In this document: piece by piece, positions 42,169-50,103 of the stretch
How positions within the stretch are numbered: position 1 is the stretch's first letter
Layout of the letters: the number at the start of each line of letters is the position of its first letter
Assembly (NCBI RefSeq): GCF_003755185.1
Contig: NZ_RKIC01000010.1
Coordinates: forward strand, 1-64,000
Length of the DNA: 64,000 bases
DNA from: Frigoribacterium sp. PhB24
GTDB taxonomy: Bacteria; Actinomycetota; Actinomycetes; Actinomycetales; Microbacteriaceae
Reading direction: 5' to 3'
Program-made: the position numbers and the translations under genes
The notes under the pieces: model-generated
The model's input: only the letters and a program-made list of their open reading frames with translations
What the model was told of the DNA's origin: nothing
Databases searched by the model: none

Positions 42169-43430
42169 CGTCCGGTCTCCGCGACGAAGGCCGGCTCGGT
42201 CGCCGTCTCGAAGCTGCGGGCGATGCGCGCACCGTCGGCGGGGTCGATCTCGTACAGCCGCTCCTCGACCGGGGCCGAGAGGTAGGCACGCTGCTGGTCG
42301 GCGATCAGCGTGGGGGTGCGACCCGCGGCGAGCGAGTCCGCGACGAGCGGCCCGGTCTCGGCGACGACCTGGCCGGTGGCGCCGTCGAGGACGAGCACCC
42401 GGCCGTCCTGCGCGAGGGCCAGGAGGCGCTGGTCGGCGTCGTCCACGGCGGTCACCGACACCAGCGGGGTCGGTGCCGGCAGCAGCGTCCAGGCGCGGGC
42501 CCGGGTGTCGAGCAGCCAGACGCCCGCCGAGCCGGCGAGCGCGGCCACGGTGGGTCGCCCCTCCCGGTTGTCGAACGCCGTGGCCGGCGGCGTGGTGCCG
42601 CCGGACGACAGCGCGACGCCCTCGGGGTAGGGGATGCGTTCGACGACGAGCTCGTCGTCGGCGACGGTCGCGAGCAGGGCGCCGTCCGCGCAGCCGACGA
42701 CGGCTCCGACGCGGGTCGTGATCGTGCCGGAGGCGTCCGGGCAGGCCTCGCGCAGGCCCGTCTCGTTGCCGTCGGCGGTGTGCCCGACGAGCGTCGTCTC
42801 GTCGCCGCGACCCTCGGTCACCAGGGCGTACGACCCCACGGGCACGACCAGGCCGGCGCCGGGTTCGCCGTCGAGGCGGAACCGTTCCCGCAGCTCGCCG
42901 CGCGACAGCGCCTCGGTGTCGAGCAGCACGGCGTCGCCCGAGCCCGCGAAGTGCACGCCGGTCGAGCCCGAGGTCGAGAGGTTCGTGGTCGCGACGGTGG
43001 CCTTACCGTCGCCCTCGAGGGTGCCGAGGAGGCGCGGGTCGGCCCGGTAGTAGTGGAAGTGGTCCACGTGGTCCCACGTCCAGACCCCGCTGTCGACGAC
43101 CTCGAGGCCGCGAGGGGTCTCGGCGAACAGATACCGTCCGTCGGTCGCCACGGCGGTCGGAGCCCCGACCGAGCCGAGCTCGACGACGCCCTCGTCGAGC
43201 GGGTCGAGGTGGGTGACCGTGCCCGACGGGTCGACGGTGGTGAGGCCGAGGCGGGGCTCGGCGAGTTCTTCGGCGCCGGCGACGGCACCGTGGCCGCCGG
43301 TGGCGGTGTCGCTCGCGTCGGCGCCCACGTCGGCGGCGGAGCCGGCGTCCGGGGCGGTGCCGGTCGAGCAGGCGGTGAGTCCGAGGGCGAGCGTGCCGAG
43401 CAGGCAGGTCGAGAGGAGGGGGGATCGCAT
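42165..43430 (-). CDS. Second AztD-like beta-propeller lipoprotein
   Basis: A 421-residue lipoprotein (signal peptide ending LGLTACSTG) with the same plan as the AztD-like gene on the other side of aztC: linker, then propeller blades (EGVVELGSVGAPTAVATDGR, DGRVLVLDGATGQVV). It carries a distinctive histidine cluster WTWDHVDHFHYYRADP (about residues 120-135), the best candidate metal site. The segment RADPRLLGTLEG is encoded by a GGAGGCGCGG copy (43028-43037). It overlaps aztC by ATGA. Two AztD-like proteins in one locus suggests a division of labour in zinc delivery. Confidence 0.78.
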   Translation of the reverse strand: MRSPLLSTCLLGTLALGLTACSTGTAPDAGSAADVGADASDTATGGHGAVAGAEELAEPRLGLTTVDPSGTVTHLDPLDEGVVELGSVGAPTAVATDGRYLFAETPRGLEVVDSGVWTWDHVDHFHYYRADPRLLGTLEGDGKATVATTNLSTSGSTGVHFAGSGDAVLLDTEALSRGELRERFRLDGEPGAGLVVPVGSYALVTEGRGDETTLVGHTADGNETGLREACPDASGTITTRVGAVVGCADGALLATVADDELVVERIPYPEGVALSSGGTTPPATAFDNREGRPTVAALAGSAGVWLLDTRARAWTLLPAPTPLVSVTAVDDADQRLLALAQDGRVLVLDGATGQVVAETGPLVADSLAAGRTPTLIADQQRAYLSAPVEERLYEIDPADGARIARSFETATEPAFVAETGR

Positions 43431-43472
43431 GCGGTCCTTCCGGGTGGCTGTGGGTGGGGGAGTGCGGGCGCG

Positions 43473-44372
43473 TCAGGAGGCGGAGGTCGCGGCGGAAGCC
43501 GTGTTCGCGGGCACGGCGGCGACGGTGTCGATCCGTCGCGTCCGGCGTCGCCGCACGGCGGCGTGACAGGCCCCCGACAGGCCGGCGAACGCGATGGCCG
43601 TGGCCGCGATCGAGGCCCCGGCGGCGGTCGCCGCGTGCCACGAGACGAGCAACCCGACGGCGACGGCGAGAACGCCGAACGCGGAGGACAGGAGCATCCG
43701 CGAGGGCAGCCGGGTCGTCCAGTGGCCCGCCGCGACGGCCGGTGCGAGCAGCAGCCCGACGACGAGCAGCGAGCCGACGGCCTGGTACGAGGCGACGACG
43801 GCGAGGGTGACCAGGCCCACGAGCACGGCCTGCGCCGATCGCGGGCCGAGCCCCAGCACGGCGGCCAGTCGCGGATCCAGGGCGAGGGCGACCAGGGGGC
43901 GGTGGAAGGCCGCGGCGAGGGCCACGCCGACGACCGTCGCGCTGGCGAGGAGTCCGAGGTCGGCCGCCGTGATCGCGAGGACGTCGCCGAACAGGATGGA
44001 CGTGGCATCGGTGGCGAAGCTGCCCGAGTGCGAGATGACGACGACTCCGAGCGCGAGCATCGCGACGAACAGCAGGCCGATGCTCGTGTCGTACGACAGC
44101 CGCCCCCGAAGTTGCAGCGCCGCGACGCCCAGGCTCATGACCACGGCGCTGAGCGCGCCCCCGACGAGGACGGGTGCCCCGAGCACGGTGGCCAGGGCGA
44201 CCCCGGGCAGCATGCCGTGCGCCAGGGCCTCGCCGAGGAAGGCCATGCCACGCACGACGACCCAGGTGCCGACGACACCGCAGAGGATCGCGACGAGGCC
44301 GCCGCCGACGAGGGCGCGCTGGACGAAGTCGAGCGCGAACGGCTCGAGGACGGCGGTGGAGAGGAAGGACAC
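43473..44372 (-). CDS. aztB: Zinc ABC transporter permease (AztB-like)
   Basis: A 299-residue member of the ABC-3 (ZnuB/MntB) permease family with eight or nine helices. Conserved parts include VVVRGMAFLGEALAHGMLPG, ALDPRLAAVLGLG and YQAVGSLLVVGLLLAPAVAA. The GTG start has no ribosome site but lies eight bases after TACGGT, fitting a leaderless message. The 30-residue C-terminal tail is Arg-rich, then Ala/Thr-rich. It is the first gene of the minus-strand half of the locus, with the ATPase divergent. Confidence 0.9.
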   Translation of the reverse strand: MSFLSTAVLEPFALDFVQRALVGGGLVAILCGVVGTWVVVRGMAFLGEALAHGMLPGVALATVLGAPVLVGGALSAVVMSLGVAALQLRGRLSYDTSIGLLFVAMLALGVVVISHSGSFATDATSILFGDVLAITAADLGLLASATVVGVALAAAFHRPLVALALDPRLAAVLGLGPRSAQAVLVGLVTLAVVASYQAVGSLLVVGLLLAPAVAAGHWTTRLPSRMLLSSAFGVLAVAVGLLVSWHAATAAGASIAATAIAFAGLSGACHAAVRRRRTRRIDTVAAVPANTASAATSAS

Positions 44373-44383
44373 GAGACACGACC

Positions 44384-44417
44384 GTAGCTGAGAATGAGAA
44401 CGCTTATCAACTAGAGT
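44384..44417. promoter_or_regulatory. Divergent zinc-locus promoters with Zur box at 44395-44409
   Basis: TGAGAACGCTTATCA (44395-44409) is a 7-1-7 palindrome of the actinobacterial Zur type, with five or six of seven arm positions paired. On the minus strand TTGATA and TACGGT, 18 bases apart, flank it as the aztB promoter. On the plus strand TAGAGT (44412-44417) lies six bases before the aztA ATG. Zur with zinc would therefore shut both directions. Confidence 0.8.
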
Positions 44418-44423
44418 GGTGCC

Positions 44424-45119
44424 ATGACGACGATCACCGCCGCCGCTCCCTCGTCCCCGGCGCGCCTCCTGGGGGTGGGCGTCTCGTTCGGTGAGCGGGT
44501 GGCCCTGACCGACGTCGACCTCGACGTGCCCGCCGGTGCGCTGACGGTGGTCGCCGGGCCGAACGGCGCCGGCAAGTCGACGCTGCTCGAGGTCGTCGCC
44601 GGCGTCCGGGTGCCCACGTCGGGCACACGCACGGCGGCCTCGACGATCGCCTTCGTCCCTCAGCGCACGTCGATCCCGGACGGGCTCCCGGTCACCGTGC
44701 GCGACGTCGTGACGGTCGGCGCCTGGGGCCGCGTGGGCCGGTGGCGTCCCCTCGACCGTCGGGCCCGCGCGGCCGTCGACGAGGCGCTCGAACGCCTGCA
44801 CGTCGCCGACCTCGCGCACCGGCCGTTCGCGGCCCTGTCGGGTGGGCAGCGGCAGCGCACGCTCCTGGCCCACGGACTCGCCCGCGGCGCCGACCTGCTG
44901 CTGCTCGACGAACCCACGACCGGACTCGACGCGGTGAGCGCCGAGCGCATCCGGGTGACGCTGCTCGACGAGGCGGCCCGGGGCGCGGCCGTCCTCGCCG
45001 TCTCGCACGATCCGCTGTTGCTCGAGGCGGCGCACCGCGTCGTCCGGCTCGAGGCCGGTCGCGTCGTCCGAGGCGGAGCTGGCGACGTGGAGGCGCGGTG
45101 CGGCACAGTGGCGTCGTGA
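44424..45119 (+). CDS. aztA: Zinc ABC transporter ATP-binding protein (AztA-like)
   Basis: A 231-residue ATPase of the ZnuC/MntA group. It has Walker A GPNGAGKST (about residue 51), signature [16 protein letters not shown], Walker B DLLLLDEPTTGLD and an H-loop AVSHDP. It is divergent from aztB, sharing the Zur-controlled gap, and appears leaderless. The last codons (VEARCGTVAS) run through a GGAGGCGCGG copy (45089-45098). A long hairpin follows at 45145. Confidence 0.92.
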   Translation: MTTITAAAPSSPARLLGVGVSFGERVALTDVDLDVPAGALTVVAGPNGAGKSTLLEVVAGVRVPTSGTRTAASTIAFVPQRTSIPDGLPVTVRDVVTVGAWGRVGRWRPLDRRARAAVDEALERLHVADLAHRPFAALSGGQRQRTLLAHGLARGADLLLLDEPTTGLDAVSAERIRVTLLDEAARGAAVLAVSHDPLLLEAAHRVVRLEAGRVVRGGAGDVEARCGTVAS

Positions 45120-45144
45120 CCGAACACGGCTCCACGCACGACGA

Positions 45145-45206
45145 CGAACCCCGTTTCGAGCGATGAACCCGGGAGCTTCTGGGTGCATCGTTCGAAACGG
45201 GGTTCG
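45145..45206. terminator. Bidirectional hairpin with a 15-bp perfect outer stem
   Basis: CGAACCCCGTTTCGA (45145-45159) and TCGAAACGGGGTTCG (45192-45206) pair exactly, and inner bases (CGATG/CATCG, CCC/GGG) extend the stem. The hairpin lies between the convergent ATPase and LTD-protein genes and lacks a T run. Confidence 0.65.
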
Positions 45207-45220
45207 CGGGGCGTCGTGCC

Positions 45221-47806
45221 TCAGTCGCGGACGAGCCTGCGGCGTCGGGCGATCAGGGTGCCCGCCCCGGCGAGCACGAGCAGCAGGGCCGCAGCCGCTG
45301 CCCACCGGGCGTCCGAACCGGTGAAGGCGAGCTGCCCGTCGACCGCGGCGGGGTCCGAGCCCTGCCCGACCGGCGTCACGCCCGTGCCGGGGGCGGCAGG
45401 GGAGCCGGGGCCACCGGGCGTACCGGGCGTACCGGGCGTACCGGGGGTCCCGGGGTCACCCGGAGTACCGGGCGTTCCGGGTCCGGCCGCGACGCCGGGG
45501 AAGGTCCCGGCCCTCAGCGAGAACCCATCCGTGTCGTTGTCGTCCGCGTAGAACGTCTGACGGAACCCGTCGACGCTCGTCGCCGCCGGGGCGATCGCGA
45601 AGCCCTCGTTGGCCAACCCGCGGTCGGCGTTCGCCGGCGCCTCGAAGACGACGTCCTCGGCGAACGCCCCCGACTCGTCGATCGAGAACAGGGCCGTGCG
45701 GCCCGAGCAGGCCTCGTCGCAGACGACCCAGAGCGCGTCGAGGTCGGCGTCGAACTGCAGGTCGGCGACCAGGGCGAACGAGGTCGCGATCGTCGCGACG
45801 CGGACGAACGAGCCGTCGTCCATCAGGGCGTAGGCGTAGACGTTCGCGGTGCCCTCGACGCCGACGAAGAACAGTCCGTCGCCGTGGCCGGCGTACGTCG
45901 CGGGATCGTAGGAGGCGCCGGTCGCCTCGTCGACGAACCCCGCCTCGGTCAGCCACGCGTCGGGCACCCAGGTGATGCCCTCGAGGCCCGCGTTCGCCCC
46001 CAGGCCGGGGAAGTCCGCGGCGAGGTTCCACTCGTCGGTCGCGACGAGCGCCGTGGCCGAGCCGGCCGCCGCGGTGTCGTACAGCAGCACCGAGGGGCGG
46101 CTGACCGACCCGGACGCGTTGTTGCGCTCGGTCGACACGTAGACGCCACCGGCCGACGAATCGTCGGCGACCGTGACGCCCTCGGCGTCCACGATGTCGG
46201 TCGCGACGCCGCTCGGGTACAGCAGCTTCTTGCCGGCGGCCCAGCCGTCGGTCGTCTGCGGAGCCCAGCCGCCGGCACCGTCCGACACGACGCGGTAGAG
46301 CAGGCCGTCGCCGTTCTGCACGGCCCAGAGCGTGCCGGGCGCGGTCGTGCCGGTGGGCTCGTAGTCCAGGCCGCTCAGGTCGCCGGTGAAGGTGGCCTCG
46401 TCGTCGAGCGGGACCTCGTCGGGGCCGCCCGGCCAGGCCAGGGGCACCGTGACGCCGGCGAAGGTGTTCGCCGTGCCCTTGGTTGTGGCCGACGTCACGG
46501 CGAAGTCACCCGTGCCGTCGGGGCCGCGGCCGTAGGTGGTGGCGGCGTGCGAGGTCCACGAGTACTCGTCGGCGACGGTCGATCCGTCGGCGGCCGTCGT
46601 GCCGTCCGGCAGCAGCAGGCGGACCGAGTCGGCACCGCCCAGCCCGAAGTCGAAGCCGGCCGAGGTCGCGGTCTGCTCGTCGAGGACGACGAAGCCCCCG
46701 GGTGCCACGACCGTGCCGGCCGGGATCACGTAGCGGTGCGACGGGTCGGAGTCGGTCAGCACGTAGCCGCCGAGGTCGACCGAGGAGGCACCCACGGTGG
46801 TGAGCTCGACCCAGTCGCCGGGCGCGCCTCCCTGGCTCTCGACCTCGTTGACCCGCACGGGCGACGAGCAGTCGTTCGCCGCGCCCTTCGTGCTCGCCGT
46901 CGTCGTGGTGAGGTCACCGGTGCCGTCGGGGCAGCGGCCGTAGCTGACGGTGCTGTGGACGGTCCACGCGTACGACGCCACGAGCGTGCCCGCCGGGTCG
47001 AACAGGCGTGCCGAGTCGGGCTGGCCGAGACCGAAGTCGAAGCCGACCGGGTTCGAGCCCGAGGCCTGGTCGATCACGAAGAACGCGCCGGGCTGCACGA
47101 CGGAGCCGGAGGGGAGCGTGAGGGGCGTGCGGACGTCGTCCTCGTCACGGAAGGTGTAGCCCGAGATGTCGACGGGCGCGGTGCCGACGTTCGTCAGCTC
47201 GACCCAGTCGGTGTCGTCGCCGTTCGACTCGACCTCGTTGATCACGACGTCGGTGGTGGCGGGCTCGGCGGGTGCCGGGTCGGTCGGATCAGGGTCCGTC
47301 GGGTCGGTCGGCGCCGGTGTCGTCGCGCACTCGTTGGCGGTGCCTCGCGTAGCCGCGACCGTCGTCGTGAACTCGCCGGTACCGTCGGCGCAGCGGCCGT
47401 AGGTCGTCGTCGGGAACTGCGTCCAGGCGTACGAGTCGAGCAGGGTGGCGCCGTCGGCGGCGTAGAGCCGGACGGCGTCGTCGCGTCCGAGCCCGTAGGC
47501 GGCGGCCCCCCACGCGGCGTCGTCGTTCACGTCGACGACCAACCGCTCGCCGGCGGCCAGGACGGTGCCCGCGGGCAGCGCCAGGGTGCGCGTGTCGTCG
47601 TCGTCGCGCAGGACGAAGCCCGACACGTCGGTCGGGGTGGCGCCGGCGTTGAGCAGCTCGACCCAGTCGTCGGTCGTGTCGATCTCGTTGACGACGACGT
47701 CGGCGTCGGCCGCGAGGGCGGGCAGGGCGCTCGTGGCGACGAGCCCGGCGGCGGCGATCGAGCCGGCCAGGGTCAGGGCGCCGAGGCGGAGCAGGGGCGT
47801 GCGCAT
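45221..47806 (-). CDS. Cell-wall-anchored protein with three lamin-tail (LTD) domains and a phytase-like esterase domain
   Basis: An 861-residue exported protein. A signal peptide (to about residue 32, ending LPALAADA) is followed by three LTD domains at about 32-150, 170-290 and 290-405, each with the VVNEI/VRVNEVES...DWVELTN opening and a GRCPDGTGD-like end. A domain at about 420-775 resembles the 'esterase-like activity of phytase' family (LSGLDYEP, NEGFAIAP, TFYADDNDTDGF). Then come a collagen-like PGTPG-type linker, the sorting motif LAFTG at about 826, a transmembrane helix and an RRRR tail. A class E sortase should anchor it. Hydrolysis of extracellular organic phosphate is an inference. 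Confidence 0.85.
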   Translation of the reverse strand: MRTPLLRLGALTLAGSIAAAGLVATSALPALAADADVVVNEIDTTDDWVELLNAGATPTDVSGFVLRDDDDTRTLALPAGTVLAAGERLVVDVNDDAAWGAAAYGLGRDDAVRLYAADGATLLDSYAWTQFPTTTYGRCADGTGEFTTTVAATRGTANECATTPAPTDPTDPDPTDPAPAEPATTDVVINEVESNGDDTDWVELTNVGTAPVDISGYTFRDEDDVRTPLTLPSGSVVQPGAFFVIDQASGSNPVGFDFGLGQPDSARLFDPAGTLVASYAWTVHSTVSYGRCPDGTGDLTTTTASTKGAANDCSSPVRVNEVESQGGAPGDWVELTTVGASSVDLGGYVLTDSDPSHRYVIPAGTVVAPGGFVVLDEQTATSAGFDFGLGGADSVRLLLPDGTTAADGSTVADEYSWTSHAATTYGRGPDGTGDFAVTSATTKGTANTFAGVTVPLAWPGGPDEVPLDDEATFTGDLSGLDYEPTGTTAPGTLWAVQNGDGLLYRVVSDGAGGWAPQTTDGWAAGKKLLYPSGVATDIVDAEGVTVADDSSAGGVYVSTERNNASGSVSRPSVLLYDTAAAGSATALVATDEWNLAADFPGLGANAGLEGITWVPDAWLTEAGFVDEATGASYDPATYAGHGDGLFFVGVEGTANVYAYALMDDGSFVRVATIATSFALVADLQFDADLDALWVVCDEACSGRTALFSIDESGAFAEDVVFEAPANADRGLANEGFAIAPAATSVDGFRQTFYADDNDTDGFSLRAGTFPGVAAGPGTPGTPGDPGTPGTPGTPGTPGGPGSPAAPGTGVTPVGQGSDPAAVDGQLAFTGSDARWAAAAALLLVLAGAGTLIARRRRLVRD

Positions 47807-47955
47807 GCGGGGGTCCGTTCGGTCGGGTGTCGACCGAACCATCTCGGACGGAAGCGACGCCCGGGTGAACGCCCCGTGAACGCCGGTGCCCCTGCCCCCG
47901 AGTCGGCCCACCCCGACCCGCGCCGCGGCGGCGGGGCAGGACTAGCGTCGCGGGC

Positions 47956-48972
47956 ATGGCATCCGAGGCGACGACCCTGCGGGTGGGCGACCGCGACGTC
48001 CGCATCAGCAGTCCCGCGCGCGTGCTCTGGCCCGACCTCGGCGTGACGAAGCTCGACCTGGCCCGGTACCTGGCCGAGGTCGGCACGCCCTTCGTCGCGG
48101 CGAACGGCGACCGCCCGATCTCGTTGCAACGCTTCGGCGGTGACGTCGACGGCGAGCAGTACTTCTCGAAGAACCCGCCGCGCGGCACCCCCGACTACGT
48201 GCGCGCCGTCGACGTCACCTACCCGAGTGGCCGCGTGCACCCCCAGCTCGTGATCGACGAGCCCGCGGCCGCCGTCTGGGCGGCGCAGATGAACACCCTC
48301 GTCTTCCACCCGTGGGCGTCGCGCGCCGGGCAGCCCGACCTGCCCGACCAGCTGCGCATCGACCTCGACCCGCAGCCCGGCACGGGCTTCGCCGACGCCG
48401 TCACGGCGGCCCTCGACCTGCGGGCCGTGCTCGGCGAGGCGGGCCTCACGGCGTTCGTCAAGACGAGCGGCAACCGCGGCCTGCACGTCTTCGCGCCGAT
48501 CGAGCCGACCCACGAGTTCCTCGAGGTGCGGCACGCCGTCATCGCCGCGGCCCGCGAGCTCGAGCGCCGCACCCCCGACCGCGTCACCACCGCCTGGTGG
48601 AAGGAAGAACGCGGCGACCGCCTCTTCGTCGACTACAACCAGGCCAATCGCGACCGCACCATGGCGGGGGCCTGGTCTCCTCGGGCGCTGCCCCGCGCCT
48701 CCGTCTCGCTGCCGGTCACCTGGGACGACCTGCCCGGCATCGACCCCGCCGAGCACACGGTGCTGACCGTGCCCGGGCGGCTGCAGACGCACGGCGACCC
48801 GTGGGCGTCGATGCACGAGTCGCCCGGGCGCATCGACACGCTGCTCGCCTGGTGGGACCGCGACGTCGCCGACGGCCTCGGCGAGCTGCCGTTCCCCCCG
48901 GACTTCCCGAAGATGCCGGGCGAGCCGCCCCGCGTGCAGCCCAGCCGCGCGCGCCAGCCCGCCGCCGACTGA
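47956..48972 (+). CDS. LigD-type primase-polymerase (non-homologous end joining)
   Basis: A 338-residue stand-alone LigD polymerase domain (archaeo-eukaryotic primase fold) that fills ends during end joining. The catalytic acidic pair lies in LRIDLDPQPG, the SGNRGLHVF turn holds the conserved SGxxGxH, and VDYNQANRDRTMAGAWSPR supplies the later Asp. In many bacteria this domain is fused to a ligase; here the ligase is a separate convergent gene. Its last eight or so codons and stop are duplicated 2.25 kb away beside that ligase, marking a later insertion. No Ku gene is in the window. Confidence 0.92.
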   Translation: MASEATTLRVGDRDVRISSPARVLWPDLGVTKLDLARYLAEVGTPFVAANGDRPISLQRFGGDVDGEQYFSKNPPRGTPDYVRAVDVTYPSGRVHPQLVIDEPAAAVWAAQMNTLVFHPWASRAGQPDLPDQLRIDLDPQPGTGFADAVTAALDLRAVLGEAGLTAFVKTSGNRGLHVFAPIEPTHEFLEVRHAVIAAARELERRTPDRVTTAWWKEERGDRLFVDYNQANRDRTMAGAWSPRALPRASVSLPVTWDDLPGIDPAEHTVLTVPGRLQTHGDPWASMHESPGRIDTLLAWWDRDVADGLGELPFPPDFPKMPGEPPRVQPSRARQPAAD

Positions 48973-49149
48973 CCCGCACCGCACCGCCCCGCACTGCACC
49001 GCACCGCACCGCACCGCACCGCACCGCACCGCACCGTGTGCCGTGCATGGCACCGCGTCTCGTCGGTGTGCGATGCCCGAAACGCGGTGCCATGCGGCCG
49101 AGGAGGCGCGGGTCGCCACCGCGAGCACCTCGCGCACGTCGACACCCGC
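48948..49149 (+). repeat. Direct repeat, copy 1 (about 200 bp)
   Basis: The copy begins in the last codons of the LigD-polymerase gene (CGCCAGCCCGCCGCCGACTGA). It continues through a run of CACCG units, then a stretch near 49036-49149 (GTGTGCCGTGCATGGCACCG onward) that is repeated almost letter for letter at 51263-51378. Copy 1 has more CACCG units than copy 2. Confidence 0.85.
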
Positions 49150-49235
49150 TCAGGCGAGCCCGCCATCCTTCGAATGCGGCCGTGAGATCGGGCGTCGGCC
49201 CGGGGCAGTGTCACGGCTGAGTCACTCGCGGCCGG

Positions 49236-49566
49236 ACGCCGCTCGAGCGCCCGGTAGACCGTCGCCCGCCCCGCGCCGAACGGTTCGACAAGCTCGGCGA
49301 TCATGCGGTCTCCGGCACTGCGGGGAGCCGACACGTGAACCTCCTGCGCGGGGGAGAGCTCGGGCCTTCGCCCCGTGAGCTTCCCCGCACCTTCGCCGTG
49401 GCCGTGCTTTCCCGCGTACACGCTCAGGTCAGGCCGAACTCGAACTCCGCCACCATTCCCAGGGTGCCTAAGAGCAGCCGCCCCACGTGGCGCTCAGGGC
49501 GTCCCGCTGCGCGGTGAGGTCCTGGGCGTCGGTTGAGACGCGGGCGTGGCCGAGGAGGGTCCCGGT
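49236..49566 (-). pseudogene. Decayed serine recombinase (resolvase/invertase family)
   Basis: The reading LLGHARVSTDAQDLTAQRDA (from about 49560) is the resolvase N-terminus with the catalytic Ser. It stops within 30 codons. In another frame LLGTLGMVAEFE follows, the C-terminal end of the catalytic core, so about 70 residues are deleted. In further frames come ACTRESTATAKVRG, then GKLTGRRPELSPAQ and the DNA-binding end GRATVYRALERR (to about 49236). At least two frameshifts and one deletion make it inactive. It was probably the enzyme that once moved the neighbouring cassette. Confidence 0.75.
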
Positions 49567-49849
49567 AGTCGTGCTCTTGGTCTCACAGGGGCCACCTTCA
49601 CGGAAACCCATTCCGGACCACCTATCCGAGACGGCCTTCATGGCGGGAATCCGGGGGGAGTGGTGCCGACGCCGAATCGCCTGGTGAACGATCGTCAAAC
49701 GAGACCTCGACGGGTATACGTGGGGGCGCAGGCTGTAGATGCCGTGCGTCGCAGGTCGGTCCGCTAGACCGTCCATGCCGCACCTCCGGTGGTTGTCCGT
49801 TCACGCTGGTAAAGAGGATGCCGCCTTGCTGTCGTCACGGCGTGATGAC

Positions 49850-49885
49850 GAGACCGCGCTCCCCCTTGGGGGAGAGCGCGGTCTC
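49850..49885 (-). terminator. Strong hairpin after the secreted-protein operon
   Basis: GAGACCGCGCTCCCCC (49850-49865) pairs with GGGGGAGAGCGCGGTCTC (49868-49885), a 16-bp stem with a two-base bulge and a TT loop. It lies 39 bases beyond the stop of the small membrane-protein gene in its direction of transcription. Confidence 0.7.
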
Positions 49886-49923
49886 GAAGGATGACAGATC
49901 TGTCTCTTGGGGCTAGCAGTTCG

Positions 49924-50103
49924 CTACTTCATTGGTCGGTGAGGTCTGGGTTCTTTCGCGCGGCTAGTGCGACCCATGTCGATGAGTTGCATGGCGGCGA
50001 TCGCGACCACGGCGATGAGGGATCCAAGCCACCATGGCCAGTTGAAAATGAGACCGAGGACGATCACGGCGAGGGCGGGAATCCACCAGAACTTTGCTAG
50101 CAC
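49924..50103 (-). CDS. 59-residue two-helix membrane protein, candidate immunity protein
   Basis: The GTG start lies seven bases inside the end of the secreted-protein gene, so translation is coupled. The product has two hydrophobic helices (WWIPALAVIVLGLIF, about 6-20, and WWLGSLIAVVAIAAMQLI, about 24-41) and a basic, Pro-rich tail (RTSRAKEPRPHRPMK) that should stay in the cytoplasm. Small basic two-helix proteins coupled to secreted peptide genes are typical bacteriocin immunity proteins, though no family match is claimed. Adenine and thymine are more frequent here than in the flanking chromosome. Confidence 0.65.
   Translation of the reverse strand: MLAKFWWIPALAVIVLGLIFNWPWWLGSLIAVVAIAAMQLIDMGRTSRAKEPRPHRPMK

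Noticed and set aside
45884-48046. Plus-strand 720-codon frame
   Set aside because: It is antisense to the LTD-domain protein gene, whose signal peptide, repeats and sorting motif are unmistakable.
48975-49040. Tandem CACCG units considered as a CRISPR or VNTR-type array
   Set aside because: The unit is five bases with no spacers and forms part of the larger direct repeat; it is simple-sequence expansion, not CRISPR.
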